A DNA stretch of 53,223 nt, taken from positions 1 to 53,223 of the forward strand of contig QUMM01000022.1 in assembly GCA_003435055.1 (NCBI GenBank), in the 5' to 3' direction. A program made the translations under genes and the position numbers. The stretch comes from Lachnospiraceae bacterium OF09-6. GTDB taxonomy: Bacteria > Bacillota > Clostridia > Lachnospirales > Lachnospiraceae. Positions 34,787 through 43,264 of the stretch are shown here, piece by piece; position 1 is the first letter of the stretch; the number at the start of each line of letters is the position of its first letter. The notes under the pieces are model-generated. The model searched no databases. It was not told the DNA's origin and worked only from the letters and a program-made list of their open reading frames with translations.

Positions 34787-37705
34787 TCAGGAAAGTCCAT
34801 ACGCACTGAGTATCTCTGCGATATCCGGCATTGGATTTTCCGACATCTGGCAGGTACCTCTCTTTACCTGGGACGCATCTGTAATAATCGCAGATCCCTG
34901 GAACTTCTGTGCCAGAAGCTGCATCTGTTCATCTGTAGTATCTTCCGGTACCAGAATGGTAACACTGCTGTTCTCTAAGTTTACCCAGTCTGTTTCCAAT
35001 ACATTTGGATCTATCCCTTCCAGACAGATGGTTTCGATTCCTGACAGCATTCCAAATGCTGTCAGATTCAAACGCTCCACTCCACTGCGAATATGAATTT
35101 CTTTCAATGACTCAGATCCGATAAAAGCACTGTAATCAATATCCTTTGCATTCACACAAATCTGTTCCAGACCAGTTACTCCGAAACACTGCATTCCGAT
35201 ACGGTCTACCTGATTCTTACACCATACAGTTTTCAGGTTCTTACAGTAATTAAACAGATAATTATCCATCTGACGGACTCCGTTCACAAAGATCACTGTT
35301 TTCAGTCCCTGTAATTCCTGGAATACACCATTATTGGTATTTTCTAACGGTGCATAGCAGATGACTGTTTCCAGATCGTGGCAATCCATAAAAGCACTGT
35401 CTTCTATGGATTTCAGTGTTTCCGGCAGGATCAGACAGCGCATTGGAATCCAGTCGCCCTCTTCCTGATACGTTGCCATCTCTGAAGTGAGATAATCTCT
35501 GGCACATTCAAACGCATTATAGGAAATATTTTCTACCGGCACTCCACCAATCGTGCGCGGTATAATCACATCCACTGCTGTTCCGGTATATGCTGTAATC
35601 GTTCTGGTATCCGGATCAAATTCAAAGTTGTCTTCCGCCAATGGTTCATATGGCATTTTTACTAACGATGGTTCTTCTCCGACTCTGTGCAGAGTGTCAT
35701 ACCATGGATAATCTAATACTGCTGCCCATTCTGCCACCTGCTCATCCGTTGCATCGGCACTGATCCTGATACACTCCGTGCTGATACCTTCCAGTGATTC
35801 TCCGCTAACCGGAATATTCGTTGGTATAATAAATTCATTCAGTGAAGTCCCTGCAAATGCTCTTGCACCAATAGCCGTCACGCCGTCTCCCATGTGCAGA
35901 GTTGTAAGTCCGGATTCTTCGAAAAGTCTTGCCGGAATACTGCCTGTCATCACCGTAGCCTCTGTAAGCTTTTCACATCCGGCAAAAGCTCCTTCCAGAA
36001 GCAATCCTACATCGCATAAAATGTTCACCTTCGTCAGGCCGCTACATCCTGCAAAAGCATTTTCTCCAATTTCTGTCACAGATGCCGGAATCGTGATCTC
36101 CTTCAACTCTGTACAGTCTCGGAAAGCTTCTGCACCAATGGTAGTCACAGAATCAAACAGATCCACATGCTCCACAATACTTTCTGCAAATGCCTCTTTT
36201 CCAATATAAGTAAACAGATCATTATGATTGACTGCAAAATAGGTAATCGTTTGGTCGCCTTTCAACGCACAGTCTGCAACTCCTGTAATTTTCCATTCCT
36301 TCTCATCGTCTGAATAAGTACCGTAACTGCGTACCTTAGGCAGATCTTCCTCATATCCACTGATATATAGTGTATTCGGATCATCTGGATTTTCTACTAT
36401 GGAAAAATGCGCAGCCACCGTTTCTGTGTTCTGATTTCTCCATACCCGGCATTCCAGCCCCTGCGCATCCACAATCTCCTGTACATCCAGCATCTGCTGT
36501 CTGGTACAGTGTTCATTCAGGTCAATATCTCTCAGATTGCTGCATTCTGCAAAGGCAGTATCCGCAATCTCCGGCAGAGTCGTACCATCCATATAAACAT
36601 ATGTCAGACTGGCATTCTTAAAGCATTCTTCATCCAGCTTCTCCAGTGTAGATGGAAGATATACATTCGATGTCCATACCATCGAAGCAAATGCAGACGG
36701 ACCAATTTCTTTTACTCCTTCCGGGATGATCAGATCCTGAGTCGGAGCTGCATAAATGAAAGCTCCTTTTCCAATGTATTCCAGACCTTCCGGCAAATTC
36801 AGATCATCTCCGCCATAGCCCCTGAATGCATAATCACCAATTCTTTTTAAGGTAGATGGAAACTCCACATAATACAAAGTCTGTACATCTGTGAAGGCTT
36901 CGTCTTCTATTTCTTCCAGTCCTTCCGGAAGTGTCAGATACGACAGAATATCATGAAAAGCAAATGCTCTTTTTCCAATTGACTTTACCGGCACTCCGTC
37001 AATCGTTTCCGGAATCGTCAGTCTTGCATTTGTTCCCTCATAACCGGTAATCGTTCCTGTTTCCGGGTCGAAGATCAGATTTTCTGTATCCAGGTATTCA
37101 TCAGGGGTGTGCAGCACAGCCGGCTTTCCACTTGGCTGAATCTCCAGCAGCAGATCGTTCTCTTCAAACACCTTCTTGTATGCTTCCAGCTGATCATCTG
37201 GTACATAAACTACCACATCATCCGGAAGTGCACGCAAGGCTTGTGAATAGAATACAGGGCAGGCTCCTTCAAATACAATCTTTTGCATATTAAAGCAGAA
37301 ACCGAGCGCATCCCCTCTCATATAACAGACAGATGCCGGTATGGTGATCTCTGTCAGTGCATAGTTACTGCCAAGACACCCACGCCCAATACTGATCAGA
37401 TTCTCGGATAACGTAATCTGTGTCAGATTCTCACAGAAGCTTAAAGCACCGTTTCGAAGTACCGTCACACTGTCCGGCAGAACCACAGAGGTAAGCGTAT
37501 CTGAACTTCCCAGACAACTCATATACAGTACTTTGACGGGTACTCCATCCAGTGTATCCGGAACCACCACATTCGTGTCTGTACCCGTATATTCTCGCAA
37601 TGTATACGCTTCGCTGTCAAAGTTCCAGATGGTTTCTTCTTCTGCCGATACCGTCATTCCAGTCAGCATCAGAATTACAATCAGTCCTGTCAATATTCTT
37701 TTCAT
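34787..37705 (-). CDS. Large secreted leucine-rich-repeat protein (BspA-type LRR_5)
   Basis: A 972-aa protein with a signal peptide (MKRILTGLIVILMLTGMTVSA). Three LRR blocks follow, each introduced by a sentence like FDPETGTITGYEGTNARLTI (about residues 29, 215, 680). Repeats such as LTSVVLPDSVTVLRNGALSFCENL and LKEITIPASVTEIGENAFAGC are classic BspA/TpLRR units of about 23 residues. Such proteins are exposed on the surface or secreted and bind partners. No LPXTG motif, no C-terminal helix. The gene has its own promoter with the near-palindrome also found before the zinc-ribbon/TPM operon. Confidence 0.9.
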   Translation of the reverse strand: MKRILTGLIVILMLTGMTVSAEEETIWNFDSEAYTLREYTGTDTNVVVPDTLDGVPVKVLYMSCLGSSDTLTSVVLPDSVTVLRNGALSFCENLTQITLSENLISIGRGCLGSNYALTEITIPASVCYMRGDALGFCFNMQKIVFEGACPVFYSQALRALPDDVVVYVPDDQLEAYKKVFEENDLLLEIQPSGKPAVLHTPDEYLDTENLIFDPETGTITGYEGTNARLTIPETIDGVPVKSIGKRAFAFHDILSYLTLPEGLEEIEDEAFTDVQTLYYVEFPSTLKRIGDYAFRGYGGDDLNLPEGLEYIGKGAFIYAAPTQDLIIPEGVKEIGPSAFASMVWTSNVYLPSTLEKLDEECFKNASLTYVYMDGTTLPEIADTAFAECSNLRDIDLNEHCTRQQMLDVQEIVDAQGLECRVWRNQNTETVAAHFSIVENPDDPNTLYISGYEEDLPKVRSYGTYSDDEKEWKITGVADCALKGDQTITYFAVNHNDLFTYIGKEAFAESIVEHVDLFDSVTTIGAEAFRDCTELKEITIPASVTEIGENAFAGCSGLTKVNILCDVGLLLEGAFAGCEKLTEATVMTGSIPARLFEESGLTTLHMGDGVTAIGARAFAGTSLNEFIIPTNIPVSGESLEGISTECIRISADATDEQVAEWAAVLDYPWYDTLHRVGEEPSLVKMPYEPLAEDNFEFDPDTRTITAYTGTAVDVIIPRTIGGVPVENISYNAFECARDYLTSEMATYQEEGDWIPMRCLILPETLKSIEDSAFMDCHDLETVICYAPLENTNNGVFQELQGLKTVIFVNGVRQMDNYLFNYCKNLKTVWCKNQVDRIGMQCFGVTGLEQICVNAKDIDYSAFIGSESLKEIHIRSGVERLNLTAFGMLSGIETICLEGIDPNVLETDWVNLENSSVTILVPEDTTDEQMQLLAQKFQGSAIITDASQVKRGTCQMSENPMPDIAEILSAYGLS

Positions 37706-37770
37706 TATTCTCTTGCCCCCTTTCCTTCATCAGACGACCATACTCTCTCCTTCTTTCTTGTTGTTTTATT

Positions 37771-37819
37771 ATTTTAACGAATTATCCTTTGTTCTCCTAT
37801 CCTAAAATTAGTACTCTTT
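37771..37819 (-). promoter_or_regulatory. LRR-gene promoter with conserved 22-bp operator
   Basis: The operator at 37798-37819 contains CCTAAAATTAGTACTC. It matches the site at 41310-41331 in 20 of 22 positions. A -10 box TAAAAT (37771-37776 on the plus strand) lies exactly 21 bp downstream, the same distance as at the other site. A terminator of the preceding operon lies just upstream, so this is a genuine transcription start region. Confidence 0.75.
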
Positions 37820-37831
37820 CCAAACACAGTG

Positions 37832-37875
37832 AAAGGCACAGCCAGGGATCTTCATCCACAGGCTGCGCCCTTTAT
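37832..37875 (-). terminator. Probable terminator of the zinc-ribbon/TPM operon
   Basis: On the reverse strand GGCGCAGCC pairs with GGCTGTGCC across a long loop and TTT follows. Weak T-run, but it lies 20 bp after the last stop codon of the operon. Confidence 0.55.
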
Positions 37876-37895
37876 GGTATCTTAATAGCAGCTTA

Positions 37896-38408
37896 TCAGA
37901 TTTTCTGTCCGCAAAACTCGCAGGTACTTACACGTCCTTTTACTGTTCTGTTATTTGCTCCACAGTATGGACAAATCCGATCCTGATAGATCTGTTCTTC
38001 TACCTGTTTGTTCGGCGCCATAATCTCTATGCATTTTTTCTCCATATTTATCTTCAGGTTCTGCAGATATCCCTCCCGAATCAGATATTTTATCTGAGCA
38101 GGTACATGACGTCCGAGTTCCGTCTCCAGTTTCTGAAAACTGACTTCCGCTTCTTCATAATAAGATAACCAGCCTGCGATCTTCTGTGTTCTTCGATAAC
38201 ATATGAATTTACGAACGGTACGAAGAATCGGCCACAGGAAAAGTCCCATAAGCACAAGTCCTGCTATGATACCAGAAAGCTCTTCTCCAGTGCAGATATC
38301 TTTTTTCACAACCTGAACAGATGCAGCTACGCAAAGCACACAGAAAATGCTGATCATATAGGATGATAATTTCACTTTTTTTGCATTATTTCCAAGATAT
38401 GGATTCAT
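37896..38408 (-). CDS. Small membrane protein with C-terminal zinc ribbon
   Basis: A 170-aa protein with two membrane helices (about residues 12-32 and 45-65), a soluble stretch, and a C-terminal Cys4 zinc ribbon (CPYCGANNRTVKGRVSTCEFC, i.e. CxxC-N11-CxxC, written in part). It is the last gene of the operon that starts at 41253. Zinc-ribbon proteins with TPM neighbours occur widely in Firmicutes; role unknown, envelope maintenance is a guess. Confidence 0.78.
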   Translation of the reverse strand: MNPYLGNNAKKVKLSSYMISIFCVLCVAASVQVVKKDICTGEELSGIIAGLVLMGLFLWPILRTVRKFICYRRTQKIAGWLSYYEEAEVSFQKLETELGRHVPAQIKYLIREGYLQNLKINMEKKCIEIMAPNKQVEEQIYQDRICPYCGANNRTVKGRVSTCEFCGQKI

Positions 38409-38433
38409 TTTTTATACTTTCTCCTCAGTTACA

Positions 38434-39300
38434 TTAAAATTTTCCACTGGATCCTCCGTGAGTCTCACCGGACGAGCTGGTATGAGTACTGCTTCCGCCA
38501 CTGGAACCAGAAGAACTGCTATCCGAACTTGAGATATCTCTGGATGAAACTACACGATTGAGCAGAATTTCTCTGCCGGTTCTGACTTTCAGACTTCCCT
38601 GTACGATATAATCTCTTGCACTCACTTTTTTTCTTACTGTCTTCAGACGCTTCTTCTTGCCCTGTGCCCTGAAAAAAGCAATGATACAGCCAATGATAAT
38701 GTCTATTGGAAGCCAGACAAAAGCCACGGAACCTTTGGGAAGATTGTCTGTATCATAAGGTTCTCCCTCTTTTGCCTGTGTCAGGAACTGATCACATAAT
38801 TCTGCATATTTCTGAAATCCCTGTGCATACTCTCCATCACTGATATAAGATAAAAAATGATCCGTCATATAGTTCTGGCCTGCATCGGTAAAGGCTGTAA
38901 TTGCGAAACCATGAGTACTAATCGCCCAATCGCGGTCTTCCATTGACAAAAGCAAAAGAATTCCGTCCCCGTCCTGACCCAGTCCATAACCGTTGTAATC
39001 AAAATAATCATCTGCATAGCTTTCGGCTGTTTTGCCATCAAGAGATGCCACCGTTACCACAATGACATCGCAATTCTGTCTTTCACTGATCTCATCCAGC
39101 TGCGCCAACAGATTTTCTGCTTCATCTTCACTTAAAAGACCTGCTTCATCTTCCAGACGTTCATAGGACGATACTTCTTTCTGAGGTGTTGACTGTGTGT
39201 CGGAAAACATGGCATTTACATTTACAAATTTTCCGGATATTATTGTCAATATCAGTGCCATCGACAATAAGAGCTTTATTTTTGAAATAGTCTTCTTCAT
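38434..39300 (-). CDS. TPM-domain membrane protein (YgcG-like)
   Basis: A 288-aa protein with a signal peptide or N-terminal helix (about residues 9-25). The TPM domain (about 45-170) includes LEDEAGLLSEDEAENLLAQL, CDVIVVTVASLDG, DDYFDYNGYGLGQDGDGILLLLS and WAISTHG. A second helix (about 196-214) precedes a cytoplasmic part and a Ser/Gly-rich end with GGSSTHTSSSGETHGGSSG. The TPM fold carries phosphatase-like or chaperone activity in plant TLP18.3; in bacteria the role is open. It sits between two zinc-ribbon proteins in the operon. Confidence 0.88.
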   Translation of the reverse strand: MKKTISKIKLLLSMALILTIISGKFVNVNAMFSDTQSTPQKEVSSYERLEDEAGLLSEDEAENLLAQLDEISERQNCDVIVVTVASLDGKTAESYADDYFDYNGYGLGQDGDGILLLLSMEDRDWAISTHGFAITAFTDAGQNYMTDHFLSYISDGEYAQGFQKYAELCDQFLTQAKEGEPYDTDNLPKGSVAFVWLPIDIIIGCIIAFFRAQGKKKRLKTVRKKVSARDYIVQGSLKVRTGREILLNRVVSSRDISSSDSSSSGSSGGSSTHTSSSGETHGGSSGKF

Positions 39301-39312
39301 CTGTCTGCCCTC

Positions 39313-40403
39313 CTATACCATATATATAATCATCCACATGAGCGCATACAGTACAGCTCCGATTGCAACGCCTCTGGATGCCACATATTTCCAGAATGCG
39401 CCTCTGTCAAACGGCAGATCTCCCACCATTTTTCCAGTCTGTCCATTCATGCAAAAATATATTGATTTTTTTGCCATGTTGTATTTAGAATCCATACCGG
39501 ATACAACACATACCAGTATCTGGCATCTACAATATGTACATCACTGGATTTGGTTACTACAGAATCATATTTTGAAATTCCAGGTTTTAACGCATCTTCT
39601 GCACTTCGTTTGATTCTTTCTTCTGCTCGTTTTCGTCCTTCTGTCATTTCGACATCGTATCGGTCAGCCAAATATCCCGACAAATAAGCGGCCTTAAATG
39701 GAACAGCATCCTGAAACTGATAAGGTTCAATAGATTCCATCAGTTTATCATCTATTTTTCTGGAACAGTCTACCGGAAGGTGCTCGAATGACAGGGATCC
39801 GCTTCTTCCCAAATCATAAGTTGCCCTTTCGGTATATTCTGTATCACCAGATGTCCAGACTTTCACTTTTTCTGCTTCATAGTTCACATCTGCATGGACT
39901 TTCGTATCGAACAGCCAGAACGGTACATACACACCTTTGATTTCATCGATATGATTCTCTTTTGCAAAAATACCAGGCAAGAATTTTTTCTTTGTAAGAT
40001 GTTTTTTATAGGCTGCTTTTGCCGCTTTTTTGTCCAGCTTAAAAGGTATGATATAATCCGGTTTCAGGTCGCCTGAAAATATACCTTTCATAACTACCTG
40101 GTTCCCACAATATGGGCAGGCAGTTGCACCTGTCGTTTTCTCTGCTACAATCTCTCCACCACAGGACTGGCAGGAATAGACAGCCATATTAGCTGTTTCT
40201 TCACGGGTCCAGGAAGAATCGCCTCCCATAGCTTCCCAGCAGGTATCTCCCTGACGCATACCGGCCTGTTCTTCCTGAATATCCTCCCATTCATCGATTC
40301 CTACTTCCGTAGCACAAAACGGACATTTTAATTTCTGGGTGTTACTGTCAAACTCCATTGAGCCACCACAGGATGGACACTTATATTCCATTGTATCTGC
40401 CAT
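39313..40403 (-). CDS. TFIIB-type zinc-ribbon membrane-associated protein, one-base frameshift near the C-terminus
   Basis: The main frame (40403 to 39447) has two zinc ribbons near the N-terminus (CPSC...CPFC and CQSC...CPYC, about residues 9-30 and 77-99) and a long domain with IIPFKLDKKAAKAAYKKHL and GVYVPFWLFD. It ends prematurely after QKNQYIFA. Adding one T to the T5 run near 39470 continues QYIFCMNGQTGKMVGDLPFD and then a membrane helix (GVAIGAVLYALMWMIIYMV) to 39313, giving 363 aa, the normal plan for this family. Frameshift by sequencing error or mutation. It is 46 bp downstream of the DUF4428 gene. Confidence 0.85.
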
Positions 40404-40449
40404 ACTTCATCACCTCATCTTTTTGATTCTATCTGTTACTTCTGATACA

Positions 40450-41253
40450 TTACATGATCTGATCATTCCAGTCGATTGGATCTCCGCAAAATGGACAGAA
40501 CTTCGGAATATTGGTCATATCTGTTGGTGTCCATCCACATTTGTCACATTTGATGCTTGCAGCTGGCTGAGTATTCATCTGTTGCTGATAACCTGGCTGC
40601 CCCATCTGCTGGTACATCGGTTGTTGTCCCATTGGCTGCTGGTATGGTTGCTGACATTGTGTCAGTGCGGCTACAATCTGATTACCCAGATTTTCTGTAT
40701 CGAGAATTCGTCCCCTGTCATGTTCCGGTATGGAAAATGTATTCAGCGATATTCTCATTTCATTGAACCATGGAGCGCGAACACCGATTTCTATTTTATA
40801 ATCATAAGAATAGTTGTATCTTGGCGGATCGTAGCTCTGTTCATTTCCTTCTTTATCCTCGTAGAATTCCTCTGTACGTTCCTGCTCCACATCCAGACGG
40901 CAGCTTGTGATCTGAGACAGTTCCAGAATATCCGGATTATTTTCTACATTGATCCGGGATGCGATGGTAAACCATCCGTGTTGATCATCAATAAATACAT
41001 GCGCATTGCTGCCTTTAAAATCTCTGGTGATCTGGAACATCTGGACTTTTTTCTTGTTGTCTTCCCGATAAGCTAACTGCTGACGAATTTCTTCCACTGT
41101 GCTGTGTCTGCGATCAGAAAACCATGGTGAAAGTTCTTTGGCACAATTTTTGCACAGATTTCCATCATCCAGTTTCCTGTTCCCCAGCATTCCAATTTCG
41201 CCGCCACAAATATCACATACCTTTTTTTCAAATAATTTTCCTAAAATACCCAT
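40450..41253 (-). CDS. DUF4428 zinc-ribbon protein
   Basis: A 267-aa protein. An N-terminal DUF4428 zinc finger (CDICGGEIG...CKNCAKELS, about residues 13-43) leads into a soluble central domain ([23 protein letters not shown]). A Gln/Pro/Met-rich linker follows ([17 protein letters not shown]), and then a second zinc ribbon (CDKCGWTP...CPFCGDP). First gene of the operon with the zinc-ribbon and TPM genes. AGGGAGGTG precedes the start. The 22-bp operator lies 57-78 bp upstream. Function unknown. Confidence 0.85.
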   Translation of the reverse strand: MGILGKLFEKKVCDICGGEIGMLGNRKLDDGNLCKNCAKELSPWFSDRRHSTVEEIRQQLAYREDNKKKVQMFQITRDFKGSNAHVFIDDQHGWFTIASRINVENNPDILELSQITSCRLDVEQERTEEFYEDKEGNEQSYDPPRYNYSYDYKIEIGVRAPWFNEMRISLNTFSIPEHDRGRILDTENLGNQIVAALTQCQQPYQQPMGQQPMYQQMGQPGYQQQMNTQPAASIKCDKCGWTPTDMTNIPKFCPFCGDPIDWNDQIM

Positions 41254-41282
41254 ACACTACACCTCCCTGGATCTTTTTCTTT

Positions 41283-41331
41283 ATTATAAAAAAAATGAAT
41301 AAAGGTATCTATCCTAATATTAGTACCCTTT
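41283..41331 (-). promoter_or_regulatory. Promoter of the zinc-ribbon/TPM operon with conserved 22-bp operator
   Basis: The operator (41310-41331) contains the perfect palindrome CTAATATTAG, and matches the site before the LRR gene in 20 of 22 bases. A TATAAT (41283-41288) lies exactly 21 bp downstream. The site overlaps the stop codon of the response regulator gene. Centred near -44, it is placed for an activator of the NarL type. Confidence 0.78.
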
Positions 41332-41949
41332 AATAACCAGACCACTTTCTCTTGCAGCTACAGCAAGCTGCGTCCGTGACTTAAACTGTGTTTTTTCCAA
41401 CATAATCTTTACATATTTCCGCACGGTCCAAATAGACAGATGTAGATTTGCCGCAATTTCCTCATCCGTGTCCCCACTGGTCAGCTCTCTTAAAATTTTC
41501 AGTTCCTGATCTGTAAATTCTGTGCTGAGCGCCCCGCCGATCTTCCGGTGCGGAGTACTGTCAGGATAAATATGCTCCCCGTTCATTGTGCGTTCTATCA
41601 AATCTAAAATCACTTCAGAAGAAGGTTCTTTATACCAGAAACTATCTACTCCTGCTTCCTTTGCACGGTGAATGAAATCACATTCCGGCTGGCTGGTCAC
41701 CATTAAAATTTTGATTTCTGGATGATTTTTCTTTATTTTTTCTGCAGCAATAAGTCCACTTGCATGAAATGCCGTACAGACATCCATAATAATCAGATCT
41801 ACCTGCCTGGTCAGACAATACAATTCTGCCATAGATGCGCTTTCAATTGATCCTGCCAGCACATACCGCTCACTGTTTTTCAGATAAATTTCAAACAATG
41901 TTCTGGTCATAGGATCATCTTCTACAATCAGTACCTGTGTTGGTATCAT
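41320..41949 (-). CDS. NarL/LuxR-family response regulator
   Basis: A 209-aa regulator. The receiver (about residues 1-120) has EDD near the start, the phosphorylation Asp in LIIMDVC and the Lys in WYKEPSS. The HTH_LuxR domain (about 140-205) has LTSGDTDEEIAANLHLSIWTVRKYVKIMLEK. I choose ATG 41949, with AGGAAG upstream. It starts inside the kinase gene (35-base overlap). It is the obvious candidate to bind the near-palindrome found right after its own gene and before the LRR gene. Confidence 0.92.
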   Translation of the reverse strand: MIPTQVLIVEDDPMTRTLFEIYLKNSERYVLAGSIESASMAELYCLTRQVDLIIMDVCTAFHASGLIAAEKIKKNHPEIKILMVTSQPECDFIHRAKEAGVDSFWYKEPSSEVILDLIERTMNGEHIYPDSTPHRKIGGALSTEFTDQELKILRELTSGDTDEEIAANLHLSIWTVRKYVKIMLEKTQFKSRTQLAVAARESGLVIKGY

Positions 41950-43246
41950 GTTCTCTTCCTTTCTCCGGCAAAGTGACTGCCAGAACAAATTCTGGTTTTG
42001 TAAAAATATTCATACTTCCACCGACTTCTTCAAGGCGAATACGCAGAGAACCAAGTCCGCCGCCTTCTGTCACGATGGATTCTGTTTTTTTCCCATTATT
42101 TGTAAAAAATATATGCCATCTGGTGTCATGCTGTATTTCAATCTGCAGCTGATCTGCTCCACCATGGCGCACAGCATTCGTCAGTGCTTCTGCCGCAGCA
42201 GCCATTAACAGTTCCAGAGTCTTTTCTGCTGTTGGAATATCTCCATATACAATAATCTTCACGCCTGCATCTTCTGCCGTTTTTACAAATTGCTTCCATT
42301 CATTTTTTCCTTCTGAAATCTCTGCTTCTTTTTTCAAAAGTAATACCACATATTCCCATCTTTTTCGTACACTTTTTTTTTCGATGACGGATTCAGTCTG
42401 TGTCAGATATGCTCTGGATGCCAGGAGCGCCTGCCCCATTTCTTTGTGAATCTGGATCTTGGTTTCCAGAATTTCACGGCTGCGCACATATGCATCCATA
42501 TTTTCACCATGTTGTCTCAGTCTCTGATTCATTTCTGTAAGCTGACTGTTTTCCCTTTTCAACTGTTGAGATAACTGATACAATTCTGAAATATTTACAG
42601 CTGTCAGCTGCCATACATTTTTTGTATCCATTTTCAACAATTGTCTTTCAAAAGACCAGATTTCTCCATTTTTCATACGCAGGCAATGTGTTCGTTCATG
42701 CCATACCGGTTCTGCAAGATTCGTTATCTGATCTTGTGATAATCTGGACCAGAAAACATTTCCATTCTGAAGATCCTTTCCCGTCAATTCCTGACATATC
42801 TGTTCCATTTTCCAGTTAGACAACAATATAAATCCCTGTTCTGTAAAAAAACAGAGTCCCATCGGAAGATATTCCACACTTTCTTTTATAGCAGATTTTG
42901 TCAGTGTATTTCTTTCATAATGAACTACATGCCAGATCATCCTGCCTGTCAGCATTGTCAGACTTAACAGTATGATTATGATTACACAGAAAGGTAATTG
43001 GCTGATTTTCATCACTAAGATCTTTCCATCTGATAACCTGTTAAAAAAGAGTTTTTGATTTACATATCGAAATGATAACAATATGATTCCTGTTATCACT
43101 AAAATACTCAGACAGAATCTCAGTATCGGTTTTTCTTTCTTCCATACCCCTGTCAGCATGCATCCAAACTGAAGCAGAAAGAGCCCGTACAGACACAGAA
43201 GAATCATTCCCCTTGTAACTCCTGACATTTGTGATACCGTAGTCAT
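41915..43246 (-). CDS. Sensor histidine kinase with HATPase domain
   Basis: A 443-aa protein with three to four N-terminal helices (about residues 10-30, 40-58 and 75-100) and a PAS-like region (about 125-215). A coiled coil comes next (about 215-270), then a kinase part with EMGQALLASRAYL (possible His in IHKEM), the N-box ALTNAVRHGGAD and the G-box GGGLGSLRIRLEEVGG. The ATPase domain is of the HPK7/NarX-like short type, which pairs with NarL-family regulators such as the one encoded downstream. I choose ATG 43246; a TTG two codons earlier is possible. It is 18 bp downstream of the 7TM sensor gene. Confidence 0.88.
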   Translation of the reverse strand: MTTVSQMSGVTRGMILLCLYGLFLLQFGCMLTGVWKKEKPILRFCLSILVITGIILLSFRYVNQKLFFNRLSDGKILVMKISQLPFCVIIIILLSLTMLTGRMIWHVVHYERNTLTKSAIKESVEYLPMGLCFFTEQGFILLSNWKMEQICQELTGKDLQNGNVFWSRLSQDQITNLAEPVWHERTHCLRMKNGEIWSFERQLLKMDTKNVWQLTAVNISELYQLSQQLKRENSQLTEMNQRLRQHGENMDAYVRSREILETKIQIHKEMGQALLASRAYLTQTESVIEKKSVRKRWEYVVLLLKKEAEISEGKNEWKQFVKTAEDAGVKIIVYGDIPTAEKTLELLMAAAAEALTNAVRHGGADQLQIEIQHDTRWHIFFTNNGKKTESIVTEGGGLGSLRIRLEEVGGSMNIFTKPEFVLAVTLPEKGREHDTNTGTDCRR

Positions 43247-43264
43247 GCTCAAATTCTCCTCTAT

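Noticed and set aside
34787..37705. Sortase-anchored surface protein
   Set aside because: No LPXTG-type motif and no C-terminal helix with basic tail.
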